This document shows, one piece after another, positions 1-7,352 of a stretch of 41,836 bases of DNA. The first letter of the stretch is position 1, and each line of letters begins with the position of its first letter. Made by a program: the position numbers and the translations under genes. The stretch is from Methanomicrobia archaeon (GTDB lineage: Archaea; Halobacteriota; Syntropharchaeia; Alkanophagales; Methanospirareceae), in NCBI GenBank assembly GCA_016928455.1, contig JAFGKP010000065.1:1-41836 (forward strand), given 5' to 3'. The notes under the pieces were generated by a model. That model was not told the origin of the DNA. It searched no databases and saw only the letters and a list, made by a program, of their open reading frames with translations.

Positions 1-2
1 CC

Positions 3-791
3 TCCTCGAGTAATATCGGGCTCTCCATCGGGACGGGCGCAACGAGCAGGCGCATCGCCTATGCGGCCGGTGGAATTCTGATCATGCTCGCGTTCTTTCC
101 CAAACTGGCTGCGATCTTTGTGATCATGCCCAAGCCGGTAATGGGCGCTGCACTCGTCTATGCCGTGAGCTTCATGATCGTTACCGGGTTCAGGATCATC
201 ATGTCACGGATGCTGGACGTGCGGAAGACGTTCGTGGTGGGGATCCCGTTGATCTTCGGGCTCAGCGTGGACGCATTACCCGGCTTATATGAGAACCTGC
301 ATCCCTGGATCTATCCCATCTTCAGCTCATCGCTCTCACTGGCCACGATCCTGGCAATAACGCTGAATGTCATCCTGCGCATTGGCATTGCGCAACGGCA
401 GCGGCTCGTGCTGCGGCCCGGTGTGGACACCTCGGATACCATCTTCGCGTTTATGGAAAAGCAGGGTGCGGCCTGGGGCGCGCGCAGGGAAGTGATCTAC
501 CACGCGATCGCGGCACTGACGGAATTTTATGAATCGGTCTCGTTCTTGAACCTGGCGAGAGGTGACATTACTGTCGACGCCAGTTTCGATGAGTTCAATC
601 TGGACATGGACATTCAGTACGCGGGTTCGCCCATGGAATTCCCTGCTGAACGTCCTAGCGAAGGCGAATTGATCAGTGATACCACTACCACGGTCAAACT
701 CTCGGGCTTCATGATTATGCGCTACGTGGACCGGCTAAGAACTGAACTCAAGGGTGAGCGGTGCCGCGTAAAATTCCATTTTGACCATTAA
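3..791 (+). CDS. NCS2 xanthine/uracil permease with ATPase-like C-terminal domain (5' partial)
   Basis: The reading frame is open to the window edge, so this is the 3' part of a longer gene; the ATG at 84 is internal. The first ~125 visible residues form hydrophobic segments with the pattern of nucleobase cation symporter-2 permeases: a GATSRR loop, then FFPKLAAIF, MPKPVMGAALVYA and the final transmembrane helices. The last ~130 residues, after the last helix, are soluble and follow the layout of an anti-sigma/HATPase_c fold: ALTEFYESV where the N-box would be, a beta strand plus QYAGSPMEFP where the G1 loop would be, and a final MRYVDRLRTEL helix plus strand. The expected N-box Asn and G1 Asp are not obvious, so this may be a regulatory, non-catalytic domain. 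The family moves xanthine, uracil or similar bases with H+ or Na+ across the membrane. The permease call is firm; the tail call is inference. Confidence 0.8.
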   Translation, partial: SSSNIGLSIGTGATSRRIAYAAGGILIMLAFFPKLAAIFVIMPKPVMGAALVYAVSFMIVTGFRIIMSRMLDVRKTFVVGIPLIFGLSVDALPGLYENLHPWIYPIFSSSLSLATILAITLNVILRIGIAQRQRLVLRPGVDTSDTIFAFMEKQGAAWGARREVIYHAIAALTEFYESVSFLNLARGDITVDASFDEFNLDMDIQYAGSPMEFPAERPSEGELISDTTTTVKLSGFMIMRYVDRLRTELKGERCRVKFHFDH

Positions 792-816
792 CTTTTCTTT
801 GGAAAAGAAAAGTTAA
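788..816 (+). terminator. Perfect 13-bp hairpin at the permease stop codon
   Basis: Two perfect 13-nt inverted arms (788-800 and 804-816) are separated by the 3-nt loop GGA, and the stem includes the permease stop codon. A second, smaller hairpin follows (816-822 with 827-833, loop AAAA). The stems are almost wholly A/T, which is unlike a classic rho-independent terminator, but a transcript end or mRNA-stability element fits the position between two co-directional genes. Confidence 0.35.
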
Positions 817-877
817 GTAAAGAAAACTTTACTGAACAAATTTTAAGGAAAAAAGGAGTAGTATGTATTAAAGTAAG

Positions 878-1345
878 ATGAAGCGAACGTTTACGGTTCT
901 GGCAACGAGTGCCGTACTGGTTGCTGTGCTCATCGTGTTGCTGCTACCGGTTCAGGTGGTGGGGGTCAGCACCCCGTTTGTCATCTACGGGCAGGTGTTT
1001 GACAGCAAGGGGAAAACGCCACTTGATGGGGTTACTGTAACGGTCACGAATCTCGCGACCGGGAGTGCAGTCAGCGGGGTCACAGAGAATGGCGGCTGGT
1101 ATCTGGTAGATCTAGCTCATCTGGAGCCAAATGCAGCCCATGCGGCAGGCGATGACATTCAAATTACGGCGAGTGGTGCAGGGGGAACAATAACGGCGGT
1201 CGTAGCACGAGCAGAGGAGAGTCCGCAACTCGTGAGACTGGCACTCGAAGAAGGATCGGGAGCAGGTGCAGTACCGGGTTTTGAAGCAGTTCTGGTGGTG
1301 CTCGTGGTCGTACTAACGTTACTTTGGAAAAGAAAACGGTACTAA
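878..1345 (+). CDS. PGF-CTERM secreted protein with carboxypeptidase-regulatory-like (Ig-type) domain
   Basis: The 155-residue protein begins with MKRTF and a long hydrophobic stretch (residues ~7-30), a signal peptide. Residues ~34-122 look like a carboxypeptidase-regulatory/CnaB-type beta sandwich: IYGQVFDSKGKTPLDGVTVT, then a strand with an NGGWYLVDL turn. The C-terminus is a textbook PGF-CTERM signal: a Gly/Ala linker, PGF at residues 133-135, a hydrophobic helix and the basic tail KRKRY. In archaea this signal is processed by archaeosortase A and the protein is lipid-anchored at the cell surface. No archaeosortase gene lies in the window. A weak GGAG is present at 855-858, about 20 nt before the ATG; an ATG at 863 stops after one further codon. 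The ligand or role on the S-layer is unknown. Confidence 0.8.
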   Translation: MKRTFTVLATSAVLVAVLIVLLLPVQVVGVSTPFVIYGQVFDSKGKTPLDGVTVTVTNLATGSAVSGVTENGGWYLVDLAHLEPNAAHAAGDDIQITASGAGGTITAVVARAEESPQLVRLALEEGSGAGAVPGFEAVLVVLVVVLTLLWKRKRY

Positions 1346-1502
1346 CAAACTTCTTAGAAAACTTGAAAGCCCCGGAAAGTATATTTCCTAACAAATTTAC
1401 ATATGGTGATCAATAATTGAGGTTGAAGTACTCTGCGAGAGACTTTGTTATCCCGGGTAACTACGCGATAACATCACACAGAAAAAAACCGCTCAGAAAC
1501 CA

Positions 1503-1517
1503 CCAAAAATAAAAAGT
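1503..1517 (-). terminator. T-rich terminator after tRNA-Val
   Basis: Read on the minus strand, the bases just beyond the tRNA 3' end are ACTTTTTATTTTTGG, i.e. two T5 runs. Archaeal RNA polymerase terminates on such oligo-T tracts without needing a hairpin. Confidence 0.5.
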
Positions 1518-1518
1518 A

Positions 1519-1592
1519 TGGGCCCGATGCGATTCGAACGCACGACCTCCGCCTTGTCAAGGCGACGTCATAACCAACTAGACCACGGGCCC
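1519..1592 (-). tRNA. tRNA-Val (anticodon GAC)
   Basis: The minus strand folds as a complete cloverleaf. The 7-bp acceptor stem GGGCCCG/CGGGCCC is perfectly paired. The D arm contains TAGTTGGTTA. The anticodon stem TCGCC/GGCGG encloses the loop TTGACAA with anticodon GAC, and the T arm GTGCG-TTCGAAT-CGCAT is canonical. The discriminator base is A (1519) and no CCA is encoded, so it must be added after transcription. There is no intron. GAC reads the valine codons GUC and GUU; it should not be mistaken for tRNA-Asp, which has GTC. Confidence 0.95.
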
Positions 1593-1610
1593 CCTGTACC
1601 GGCAAAGCCG

Positions 1611-1620
1611 CTTTTAATAT
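1611..1620 (-). promoter_or_regulatory. TATA box for tRNA-Val
   Basis: On the minus strand this reads ATATTAAAAG, centred about 23 nt upstream of the mature tRNA 5' end, the usual place for an archaeal TATA box. Confidence 0.5.
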
Positions 1621-1632
1621 CTGCACCTCGCG

Positions 1633-1642
1633 CTTATAAAAC
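1633..1642 (+). promoter_or_regulatory. TATA box for trxB
   Basis: CTTATAAAAC on the plus strand predicts a start of transcription near 1663 and a leader of about 45 nt before the trxB ATG. This would be a divergent arrangement with the tRNA promoter. Confidence 0.45.
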
Positions 1643-1707
1643 TACGTGATAGCTGAATCACTACTATCCGGTATCAGTGAATGGATGCGGGGTAGAGGTC
1701 CGTGATC

Positions 1708-2634
1708 ATGACGAACGATAAAGAAAATTACGACTTGATCGTGGTTGGTGCGGGACCTGCAGGCTTGACTGCAGGTATATTCGGTGCGCGGAGCGGTCTG
1801 AAGACGCTCGTGCTTGATAAGGGTATCTGTGGCGGTTTGACCAACGAGGCCACGCTGATCGATAATTATCCCGGGTTCAGGCGGATTGGGGGCATGGAGC
1901 TGATCGAGAAGATCAAAGCGCAGACAGCAGACTACGCGGAGATCCAGGAACTGGAAGGCGTCGTAACGATTGAGGCCCCTGAGCACGTGGAAACGATGCG
2001 GGTCGTTACGGAAAAGGGCGAGTATCGCACTTCTGCGATCATTCTCGCAACGGGCACGAAGAAGCGAAAACTTGGTGTGAAGGGCGAGGCTGAATTCCTC
2101 GGCCGCGGCATTTCCTACTGCGCGACCTGCGACGGGTACTTCTTCAGAAATAAAGCGGTCATGGTCGTCGGTGGCGGCGACTCGGCGGTGAGAGGCGCGT
2201 TGTATCTCCAGAATATCGGCGCTGAGGTCTCCTTAATACACCGCCGCGAAGAGCTCAGGGCTGAGCAGTACTTACAAACTGCGCTGAAGGAGGCGGGTAT
2301 ACACATCTTCTGGAATTCCATCCTTAAGGAGATTCGCGGCGAGAAGGTCGTGCGCAGCGTGCTTCTACATGATAAAGCGCGCGATAGCGAAGAGGAAGTA
2401 CCGGTCGAGGGGGTCTTTATCTATGTCGGTGAGGATCCCGCCAACAGCCTGGCTCTGCAACTGCACCTGATGCTCGATGCGAATGGCTATATCAGCACAG
2501 ACAGAGGGCAGCGGACGAGCAGAACAGGCATCTATGCTGCGGGCGATGTCACGGGCGGTGTACGACAGATTGTGGTGGCGTGTGCCGAAGGAGCAGTTGC
2601 TGCCTCTTCTGCATATGACGATCTTGTCGGGTGA
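1708..2634 (+). CDS. trxB: Thioredoxin reductase (FAD/NAD(P)H)
   Basis: This is a class II thioredoxin reductase of usual length (308 aa). Two Rossmann motifs are visible: LIVVGAGPAG near the N-terminus for FAD, and MVVGGGDSA followed by HRREELRA for the pyridine nucleotide. The redox-active disulfide is CATC (residues 138-141 from the chosen start), and the C-terminal FAD motif GIYAAGDVTGG is present. The HRR...R motif suggests NADPH preference, though some methanogen homologs use F420H2 or ferredoxin. A GTG at 1702 is in frame, but GAGGT at 1694-1698 is better spaced for the ATG at 1708. The gene leads a probable trxB-rnhB-tfb unit (21-nt gap to rnhB). It reduces thioredoxin or glutaredoxin-like proteins in the cytoplasm. 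Confidence 0.92.
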   Translation: MTNDKENYDLIVVGAGPAGLTAGIFGARSGLKTLVLDKGICGGLTNEATLIDNYPGFRRIGGMELIEKIKAQTADYAEIQELEGVVTIEAPEHVETMRVVTEKGEYRTSAIILATGTKKRKLGVKGEAEFLGRGISYCATCDGYFFRNKAVMVVGGGDSAVRGALYLQNIGAEVSLIHRREELRAEQYLQTALKEAGIHIFWNSILKEIRGEKVVRSVLLHDKARDSEEEVPVEGVFIYVGEDPANSLALQLHLMLDANGYISTDRGQRTSRTGIYAAGDVTGGVRQIVVACAEGAVAASSAYDDLVG

Positions 2635-2655
2635 CGCTCGCGAGCGGGATCAAAA

Positions 2656-3321
2656 ATGCAGACCCAGAATCGAAAGATCCGGGAGATCGGTATAGACGAG
2701 GCCGGTAAAGGCCCGGTCATTGGCTCTATGTTCATCGCGGGAGTCCAGAATTTTGACGGGCTCGACGCTCTGGGTGTGCGCGATTCGAAACAGTTACGTC
2801 CAGCCCGGCGTGAAGCTCTTGCGGCGCAGATTGAGGCCGCGACCGAGGTGTTTGTGGTGGAAATGCGTGCGTATGAGATCGACGAGCGGCGTAGAGGGCA
2901 CACGATGAATGAGATCATGGTCGAGCGGTTTGCAGACGTGCTCACGCATTTCCGACCAGATCGGGCTTTTGTGGATGCCGCGGATGTGAAGCCCGAGCGG
3001 TTCGCCGCGAACCTGAGTGCGTGTTACCGGGATGCGTGTGGTGGTGAGGTCGCGCTCATCTCGGAGAACAAAGCGGATGAACGGTATCCGCTCGTCAGTG
3101 CCGCATCGATCGTGGCCAAGGTGCATCGGGATCGCTCGATACGCGCGCTCGAAGCGGAACTCGGCTGCACGATCGGGAGTGGCTATATGACCGATAAAAA
3201 AACCATACAATTTCTACAATCGCTACGAAAAGGCCGTGATTTTGACGACCTGCCCCTTTACGTGCGCAGATCGTGGCGGACAGTTCGGGATTTATATACT
3301 CACGACGGCTTTTTAGAATGA
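2656..3321 (+). CDS. rnhB: Ribonuclease HII
   Basis: This 221-aa protein has the family length. The hallmark motif IGIDEAGKGP holds catalytic D14 and E15. D107 lies in the strand RAFVDAADV, and D141 in ENKADERYPLVSAASIVAK. The substrate-sensing GSGY is at GSGYMTD. It cuts the RNA strand of RNA-DNA hybrids, including single ribonucleotides in DNA and Okazaki primers. It starts 21 nt after trxB and its stop is separated by one base from the tfb ATG, so rnhB and tfb are almost certainly co-transcribed. Confidence 0.95.
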   Translation: MQTQNRKIREIGIDEAGKGPVIGSMFIAGVQNFDGLDALGVRDSKQLRPARREALAAQIEAATEVFVVEMRAYEIDERRRGHTMNEIMVERFADVLTHFRPDRAFVDAADVKPERFAANLSACYRDACGGEVALISENKADERYPLVSAASIVAKVHRDRSIRALEAELGCTIGSGYMTDKKTIQFLQSLRKGRDFDDLPLYVRRSWRTVRDLYTHDGFLE

Positions 3322-3322
3322 A

Positions 3323-4273
3323 ATGGTGACCCCTAAGACGGATACGGAAGAGGGGAAGCATCACGAGGGGAAAGAAGATAACACAGCTGATTATAACGAG
3401 ACGGTCAAGATTTGTCCTGAATGCGGCTCTAAGAATCTTATACGGGACTATGGCAGGGCGGAGCTCTTCTGTTCTCAGTGTGGCCTTGTAGTCGCGGAGA
3501 ATATCGTTGATCTCGGGCCTGAGTGGCGTGCCTTTGATTTTGAGCAGATTTCGAGACGCGCACGCGTTGGTGCGCCAATGACCTATCGGATTCATGATAA
3601 GGGCTTGAGCACGCTGGTTACCTGGTCGCCCACGGGTCAGGGCCAGTACAAATTAAAAAAATGGCAGCAGCGTACACACATCGCGAACACGACCGAACGG
3701 AGCTTCATATTCGCGCTCTCGGAGATCGATCGAATGGCCTGCGCGCTCAAACTGCCCATGAACATCAGGGAAGCGGCATCGATGCTCTATCGAAAGGCGA
3801 TGCGGAAACGACTCATTCGCGGTCGGAGCATTGAGGGCATCGCGACCGCGATCCTGTACATCACCTGCCGGCAATACGGCGTTCCGCGCACGCTGGAGGA
3901 GGTCAGGGACATCTCTCGCGTGGGCCAGAAGGAGATTAGCCGGGCATATCGGTTCCTCTTACGCGAGCTCGATCTGAAGGTCTCGCCCGCATCTCCAGTC
4001 GATTTCGTGCCTCGGTTCTGCTCCCTGCTCGATTTGACCGGCGATATCAGGTCCAAAGCCATTGAGATCATCAAGCGCGCATCAGAGGAGGAGCTGACCA
4101 ACGGTCGAGGCCCTATCGGCATTGCCGCGGCTGCTATTTACATCGCCGCGATACTCGGCGGCGAGCACCGCACCCAGAAAGAGGTATCAGACGTTACCGG
4201 CGTGACCGAAGTGACGATCCGGAACAGATATAAGGAATTGTCAGAGCAGTTGGATATCGACGTACTGCTCTAA
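3323..4273 (+). CDS. tfb: Transcription initiation factor IIB (TFB)
   Basis: The 316-aa protein has the standard TFB layout. The N-terminal zinc ribbon is CPEC...CSQC (C31, C34, C50, C53). The B-reader/linker follows at LGPEWRAFD through HDKGLST (residues ~64-97). Two cyclin-like repeats (residues ~120-205 and ~215-305) end with the recognition helix region TGVTEVTIRNRYKEL. TFB binds TBP and the BRE and brings RNA polymerase to the promoter. The N-terminal ~25 residues before the ribbon are unusually charged and variable. The first base of its ATG lies two bases after the rnhB stop, suggesting translational coupling. It is an intact, full-length paralog; whether it is the only TFB cannot be told here. 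Confidence 0.96.
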   Translation: MVTPKTDTEEGKHHEGKEDNTADYNETVKICPECGSKNLIRDYGRAELFCSQCGLVVAENIVDLGPEWRAFDFEQISRRARVGAPMTYRIHDKGLSTLVTWSPTGQGQYKLKKWQQRTHIANTTERSFIFALSEIDRMACALKLPMNIREAASMLYRKAMRKRLIRGRSIEGIATAILYITCRQYGVPRTLEEVRDISRVGQKEISRAYRFLLRELDLKVSPASPVDFVPRFCSLLDLTGDIRSKAIEIIKRASEEELTNGRGPIGIAAAAIYIAAILGGEHRTQKEVSDVTGVTEVTIRNRYKELSEQLDIDVLL

Positions 4274-4293
4274 CACCCACACGCAGCCACTCG

Positions 4294-4313
4294 TGAACTG
4301 AACTGAACTGAAC
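4294..4313. repeat. Four tandem TGAAC units
   Basis: A TGAAC pentamer is repeated four times without error between the convergent tfb and DUF99 genes, followed by two imperfect GAAAC-like units. It is a simple repeat with no clear function. Confidence 0.7.
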
Positions 4314-4335
4314 GAAACGAAAGCGCTTCCCGCAA

Positions 4336-4917
4336 TCAAACAGTTTCAACACTGGTAAGAAGCGCTCGTGCGGCGAGCTTCGCAACACGCAGGGGCTCGG
4401 GTATCCTGCCGTGGGTGGTGAAGCGTTTGAGCAGTTTCACGGCGTCCGCCTTCTCCAGACCCAGAAACCGTATGAGATCTTCATAATCAGCGTTTATCGT
4501 TACGGGGATTCGCGCGCCCAGCCGCTGATAAGCTGCGAGTCGTATGTCACGATCCGCGTCGTCGAAGTGCGTGGCGATGTGCGCTTCCAAACCCGCTGAT
4601 TCCTCATAGGTCACGCAGATGAGCGGAATATGCAGCTGCTCGTAGAGGCTCGTTAGCTCAATGATATTGAACCAGCTGATAACGCAGCCGTTGAGCATGA
4701 GTGCATTTATGTCGTCCCGTTGGAGCGAAGCAACGAGGCGTATTACCCCATCAGTCGCGTCCATGCCCCCCACAGTGATGCGCGTGAAGCCCATGCCGTC
4801 AATGACCAGATCGGATCGCATCACGATACCGGCGAGCACCGACTTCTCATCCTCGCGCCGGAAACTCTCGGCAATGCCCAGTACACGAATCCCTTTCTTA
4901 TCCAGATGAAGTACCAT
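4336..4917 (-). CDS. DUF99 family protein (endonuclease dU-like, UPF0215)
   Basis: The 193-aa protein matches the archaeal DUF99/UPF0215 family in length and motifs: GIRVLGIAESF at the N-terminus, VLAGIVMRSDLVIDG, and TVGGMDATDGVIRL. The family has an endonuclease V-like fold and has been named endonuclease dU, with proposed action at deaminated (uracil-containing) DNA; that function is family knowledge, not shown here. It is the second gene of a tight minus-strand pair: its ATG begins 3 nt after the stop of the unknown 166-aa gene. It faces tfb convergently. Confidence 0.8.
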   Translation of the reverse strand: MVLHLDKKGIRVLGIAESFRREDEKSVLAGIVMRSDLVIDGMGFTRITVGGMDATDGVIRLVASLQRDDINALMLNGCVISWFNIIELTSLYEQLHIPLICVTYEESAGLEAHIATHFDDADRDIRLAAYQRLGARIPVTINADYEDLIRFLGLEKADAVKLLKRFTTHGRIPEPLRVAKLAARALLTSVETV

Positions 4918-4920
4918 TAA

Positions 4921-5421
4921 TTACACGTACGGGATGCGCTCCCGCTCTTTTTGCTCCCGGTACCGCCGCCTGAAGCCCGGCTCGGTTTGCAGTCGCTCGA
5001 GCTCGCGATCCAGTTTCTCATCCAGCCGCGCCTGCTCGCCCGAGATGTACTCTTTGCAGAGTTTCTGCGTCGTATCCGAGGAGTACTGCTGCACACCAGC
5101 CATAATAATTGCCAGATCCGCTTTCTGGGGCGCGATCAATCCGAAAGGCACGGGCGAGCCCCGGCTCATGAGCGCTTTGAGCTCTTCATCAAGCGTGCCC
5201 ACATCCAGGCCAAACCCGATCGCCTCGCTGCTACCGGTCTGCTCGAATTTGAGCTGCCAGAGGTGATCCGGGCTGGAGATGAACATATCATGTCGCCCCT
5301 TTGGATTGCAGCCGCTGAGCACGCGCCAATCCGCTCTCTGCTTGCTCCTGTCCCAACGCTCTTTCAATAACCGCGTGATCTCCGTAGACGTCTGGATTCC
5401 CATAGTACGTGCGTGCCTCAT
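4921..5421 (-). CDS. Uncharacterised protein paired with the DUF99 gene
   Basis: I do not recognise this 166-aa family. It is soluble, with no signal or membrane segment. The middle contains a possible beta hairpin, GRHDMFISSPDHLWQLKFEQ, which has the spacing of a nuclease D-x(n)-(E/Q)xK core, but the usual acidic residue before xK is Gln. The last ~45 residues are strongly charged (EKLDRELERLQ, RRRYREQKERER) and should be a long basic helix or coiled coil. The ATG at 5421 is supported by a TATA-like AATTTTATG centred 26 nt upstream; a second ATG exists at 5403. Three bases separate its stop from the DUF99 ATG, so the two are an operon. Function unknown; a role next to a DNA-repair-type protein is a guess. 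Confidence 0.65.
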   Translation of the reverse strand: MRHARTMGIQTSTEITRLLKERWDRSKQRADWRVLSGCNPKGRHDMFISSPDHLWQLKFEQTGSSEAIGFGLDVGTLDEELKALMSRGSPVPFGLIAPQKADLAIIMAGVQQYSSDTTQKLCKEYISGEQARLDEKLDRELERLQTEPGFRRRYREQKERERIPYV

Positions 5422-5442
5422 GTGTTACTAGCGTGCTACGCA

Positions 5443-5451
5443 CATAAAATT
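5443..5451 (-). promoter_or_regulatory. TATA-like box for the 166-aa gene
   Basis: AATTTTATG on the minus strand is centred 26 nt before the ATG at 5421, consistent with a leaderless transcript. Confidence 0.4.
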
Positions 5452-5456
5452 CTAGT

Positions 5457-5735
5457 CAGAACCGCCAGCTACTCTTGCTTACCGCGTTCTCAGAAAAGAA
5501 GAGAACCATGTTCGCGATCATCCTTGCGGGTGAGACCAGGGCAGTAGATTACACGCTGAGGCACGAGAAAAAGCGCTCATTACCCTCAGGGAATAGCAGC
5601 GGAAACGAGCGAACGCTCAGTGACGATGTATGTACGTATGTATATATGTATGTATAGTTTTTTTCTCCGCAGCTATCCCGAATGCATACCCGCTCACCTG
5701 CGATCGCCATTTCAGTTCGCGCGAGTCCACCGGAG
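5457..5735. other. Gene-poor intergenic stretch
   Basis: Between the unknown 166-aa gene and the CoA-binding protein I see no convincing gene. It contains a small hairpin (5486-5491 paired with 5501-5506), a GAGC...GCTC inverted pair near 5608-5618, and a tetranucleotide repeat tract followed by T7. A 60-codon plus-strand frame covers the repeat but has no coding character. Confidence 0.5.
5626..5656. repeat. Imperfect (ATGT)n microsatellite
   Basis: About 31 nt of alternating ATGT/ATAT/ACGT units are directly followed by a run of seven T. Tetranucleotide tracts of this kind are uncommon in archaeal chromosomes and can be slippage-prone; no gene overlaps it. Confidence 0.75.
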
Positions 5736-6134
5736 CTAACGGCGTGTTCGCCGCTGTACCATCACGCAAACGCCCTGTACGAATTTTATACCGTTCCGTT
5801 TGCAGAACGCGATCGCCTGTGCGGATTCCGAGCCCGGCTGCATCCAGACCTTATCGATCCCCAGTGCATGACATTCTCGCACGATCTGCTCCGTTACGGC
5901 GGGCGGAACAACGGTCTCAACAACATCGGGCTTACCTGGTAGGTCGCTCAGTGAAGGATAGCACCGATCGCCCAATACCTCATCAAGATACGGATTCACG
6001 GGATAAACGGTATGGCCCGCCTCCTTCAGGTCTTTGTAGACCTTATGGCCATACTTCTCCGGATTGCGGGAAACGCCGACGACGGCGAAGACGTTTCCTT
6101 TCCGAAGGAATTCCGTGATAAGCTCTGAATTCAT
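5736..6134 (-). CDS. CoA-binding protein, YccU type
   Basis: This 132-aa protein is a single CoA-binding Rossmann domain of the YccU family: NVFAVVGVSRNPEKYGHKV at the N-terminus, VYPVNPYLDEVLG in the second strand region, and VWMQPGSES near the C-terminus. The fold is the same as the CoA-binding domain of succinyl-CoA synthetase alpha, and the family binds CoA, but its cellular role is not established. It begins 17 nt after the amidohydrolase stop, so the two are probably co-transcribed. Confidence 0.85.
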   Translation of the reverse strand: MNSELITEFLRKGNVFAVVGVSRNPEKYGHKVYKDLKEAGHTVYPVNPYLDEVLGDRCYPSLSDLPGKPDVVETVVPPAVTEQIVRECHALGIDKVWMQPGSESAQAIAFCKRNGIKFVQGVCVMVQRRTRR

Positions 6135-6151
6135 CGAGTCTCCAAAAATAG

Positions 6152-7264
6152 TTACCGTCTAATGCTATGATACAGCTCCCCGTCATGCACCACCGCCAGG
6201 ATATCGTTCCGGGTCGCCCGCCGCACAACTCCTTTCACCGGATCCCGTACATGCCGCATATTCGCCGTTTCGGTACTGATCACCACGAGATTCGCCCTCT
6301 TGCCTTCTTCTAATGAGCCTATCGTTTCAGCTTCCTGTAACACCTGAGCAGCGTTGAGTGTGCACATCCTCAACACCTCACGGTCATCAAGTCGAAAGAG
6401 CTTCGCGATGAACTCCATCTCCGTCAGCATATCGGGCGCATTGAGCATGACGTTATCCGTGCCGAGAGCAACGGTTAATCCCGCTTCGAGCATCTGCTTC
6501 ACCGGCGGCACACCTAATCCATTGACCAGATTAGCACGAACGCAGACCACTGCAGCTATACCCTTCTCCACCATCCTCGTAAAATCCTGCGACGATGCCT
6601 TCACTAAATGCACGATATAATTCGGCTCGAGTTCCACGGCACCTTCTATATCCTCTGCAGTCCGTTCACCTGCGTGCAGCGCGAACAACTTACCCCGACC
6701 CTTCGCTTCCGCAGCTAACGTCCGCACATCTTCAGGATCATGGTCGGCAACACTCGACATTCCAATGCCATCAACCAGCGCGAAAAGCGCTTCAAGCTCC
6801 TCCTTGACAACGCTATCAGCAGGTCTGCCCAGTATCTTACCATGTGGTTTTACACCGCCTTTACCGGGCTTTAACGCCTCGCGGAGCGCATTCGTGCCAC
6901 GAATACCGCCCTCGCGGAAGTCCGCGAACAGCTGTGTACCCGTTGCTAACATATCCGTAATGGTCTCCTGCATCGCCGTAACCAGCTGAGCGTAGGGCGT
7001 CTCCGCCAGTATCCGGTGTTTGAACCCCCCGGGGCCCACAAGCTGCTCCAGCGGCAGAGCCGGTGGTTCCTTCGCTACTGCATCACCGATGTGCGTGTGC
7101 GCGTTGACGAACGCAGGCACGATAATGCCTTCAAGGTCCGCTGCTACTTTCTGCTCGCTGAGCTCCTTGATAATGCCCTGCTCAACCACAATGGAGCCCT
7201 CGACCGCATCAAACTCTTTGCCGCGTACCACAATGCCCGAAAGTATCAGCTCACCGCGTTGCAT
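6152..7264 (-). CDS. Amidohydrolase-superfamily protein (deaminase-like)
   Basis: About 370 aa with a typical amidohydrolase layout: a small N-terminal beta domain with VVEQGIIKEL, the metal motif NAHTHIGDA, a TIM-barrel core with FALHAGE and YIVHL supplying further His ligands, and the catalytic Asp in ALGTDNVMLNAPD. The C-terminus returns to the beta domain (GSLEEGKRANLVVIS). Members hydrolyse amide or amine bonds on rings, such as cytosine, adenosine-type or guanine-like substrates; the exact substrate cannot be read here. An in-frame TTG at 7273 precedes the ATG at 7264, which I prefer. It lies 88 nt after trm5 and 17 nt before the CoA-binding gene on the same strand. Confidence 0.83.
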   Translation of the reverse strand: MQRGELILSGIVVRGKEFDAVEGSIVVEQGIIKELSEQKVAADLEGIIVPAFVNAHTHIGDAVAKEPPALPLEQLVGPGGFKHRILAETPYAQLVTAMQETITDMLATGTQLFADFREGGIRGTNALREALKPGKGGVKPHGKILGRPADSVVKEELEALFALVDGIGMSSVADHDPEDVRTLAAEAKGRGKLFALHAGERTAEDIEGAVELEPNYIVHLVKASSQDFTRMVEKGIAAVVCVRANLVNGLGVPPVKQMLEAGLTVALGTDNVMLNAPDMLTEMEFIAKLFRLDDREVLRMCTLNAAQVLQEAETIGSLEEGKRANLVVISTETANMRHVRDPVKGVVRRATRNDILAVVHDGELYHSIRR

Positions 7265-7352
7265 CCAGCGCAATCACACCAAGTGTTGAAAGAGCCGCAA
7301 TGACAAATACTTTCCGCACGGTCGCCGTCATGTGCCCTGCCGTGGGTCTGGA

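Noticed and set aside
4934..5370. Two plus-strand frames opposite the 166-aa gene
   Set aside because: Ser/Arg-rich shadows; the minus frame fits a tight operon with the DUF99 gene and has a TATA box at the right distance.
5630..6118. 162-codon plus-strand frame
   Set aside because: It starts inside the ATGT repeat, is rich in Arg, Pro and Ser as shadows are, and covers the real CoA-binding gene on the other strand.
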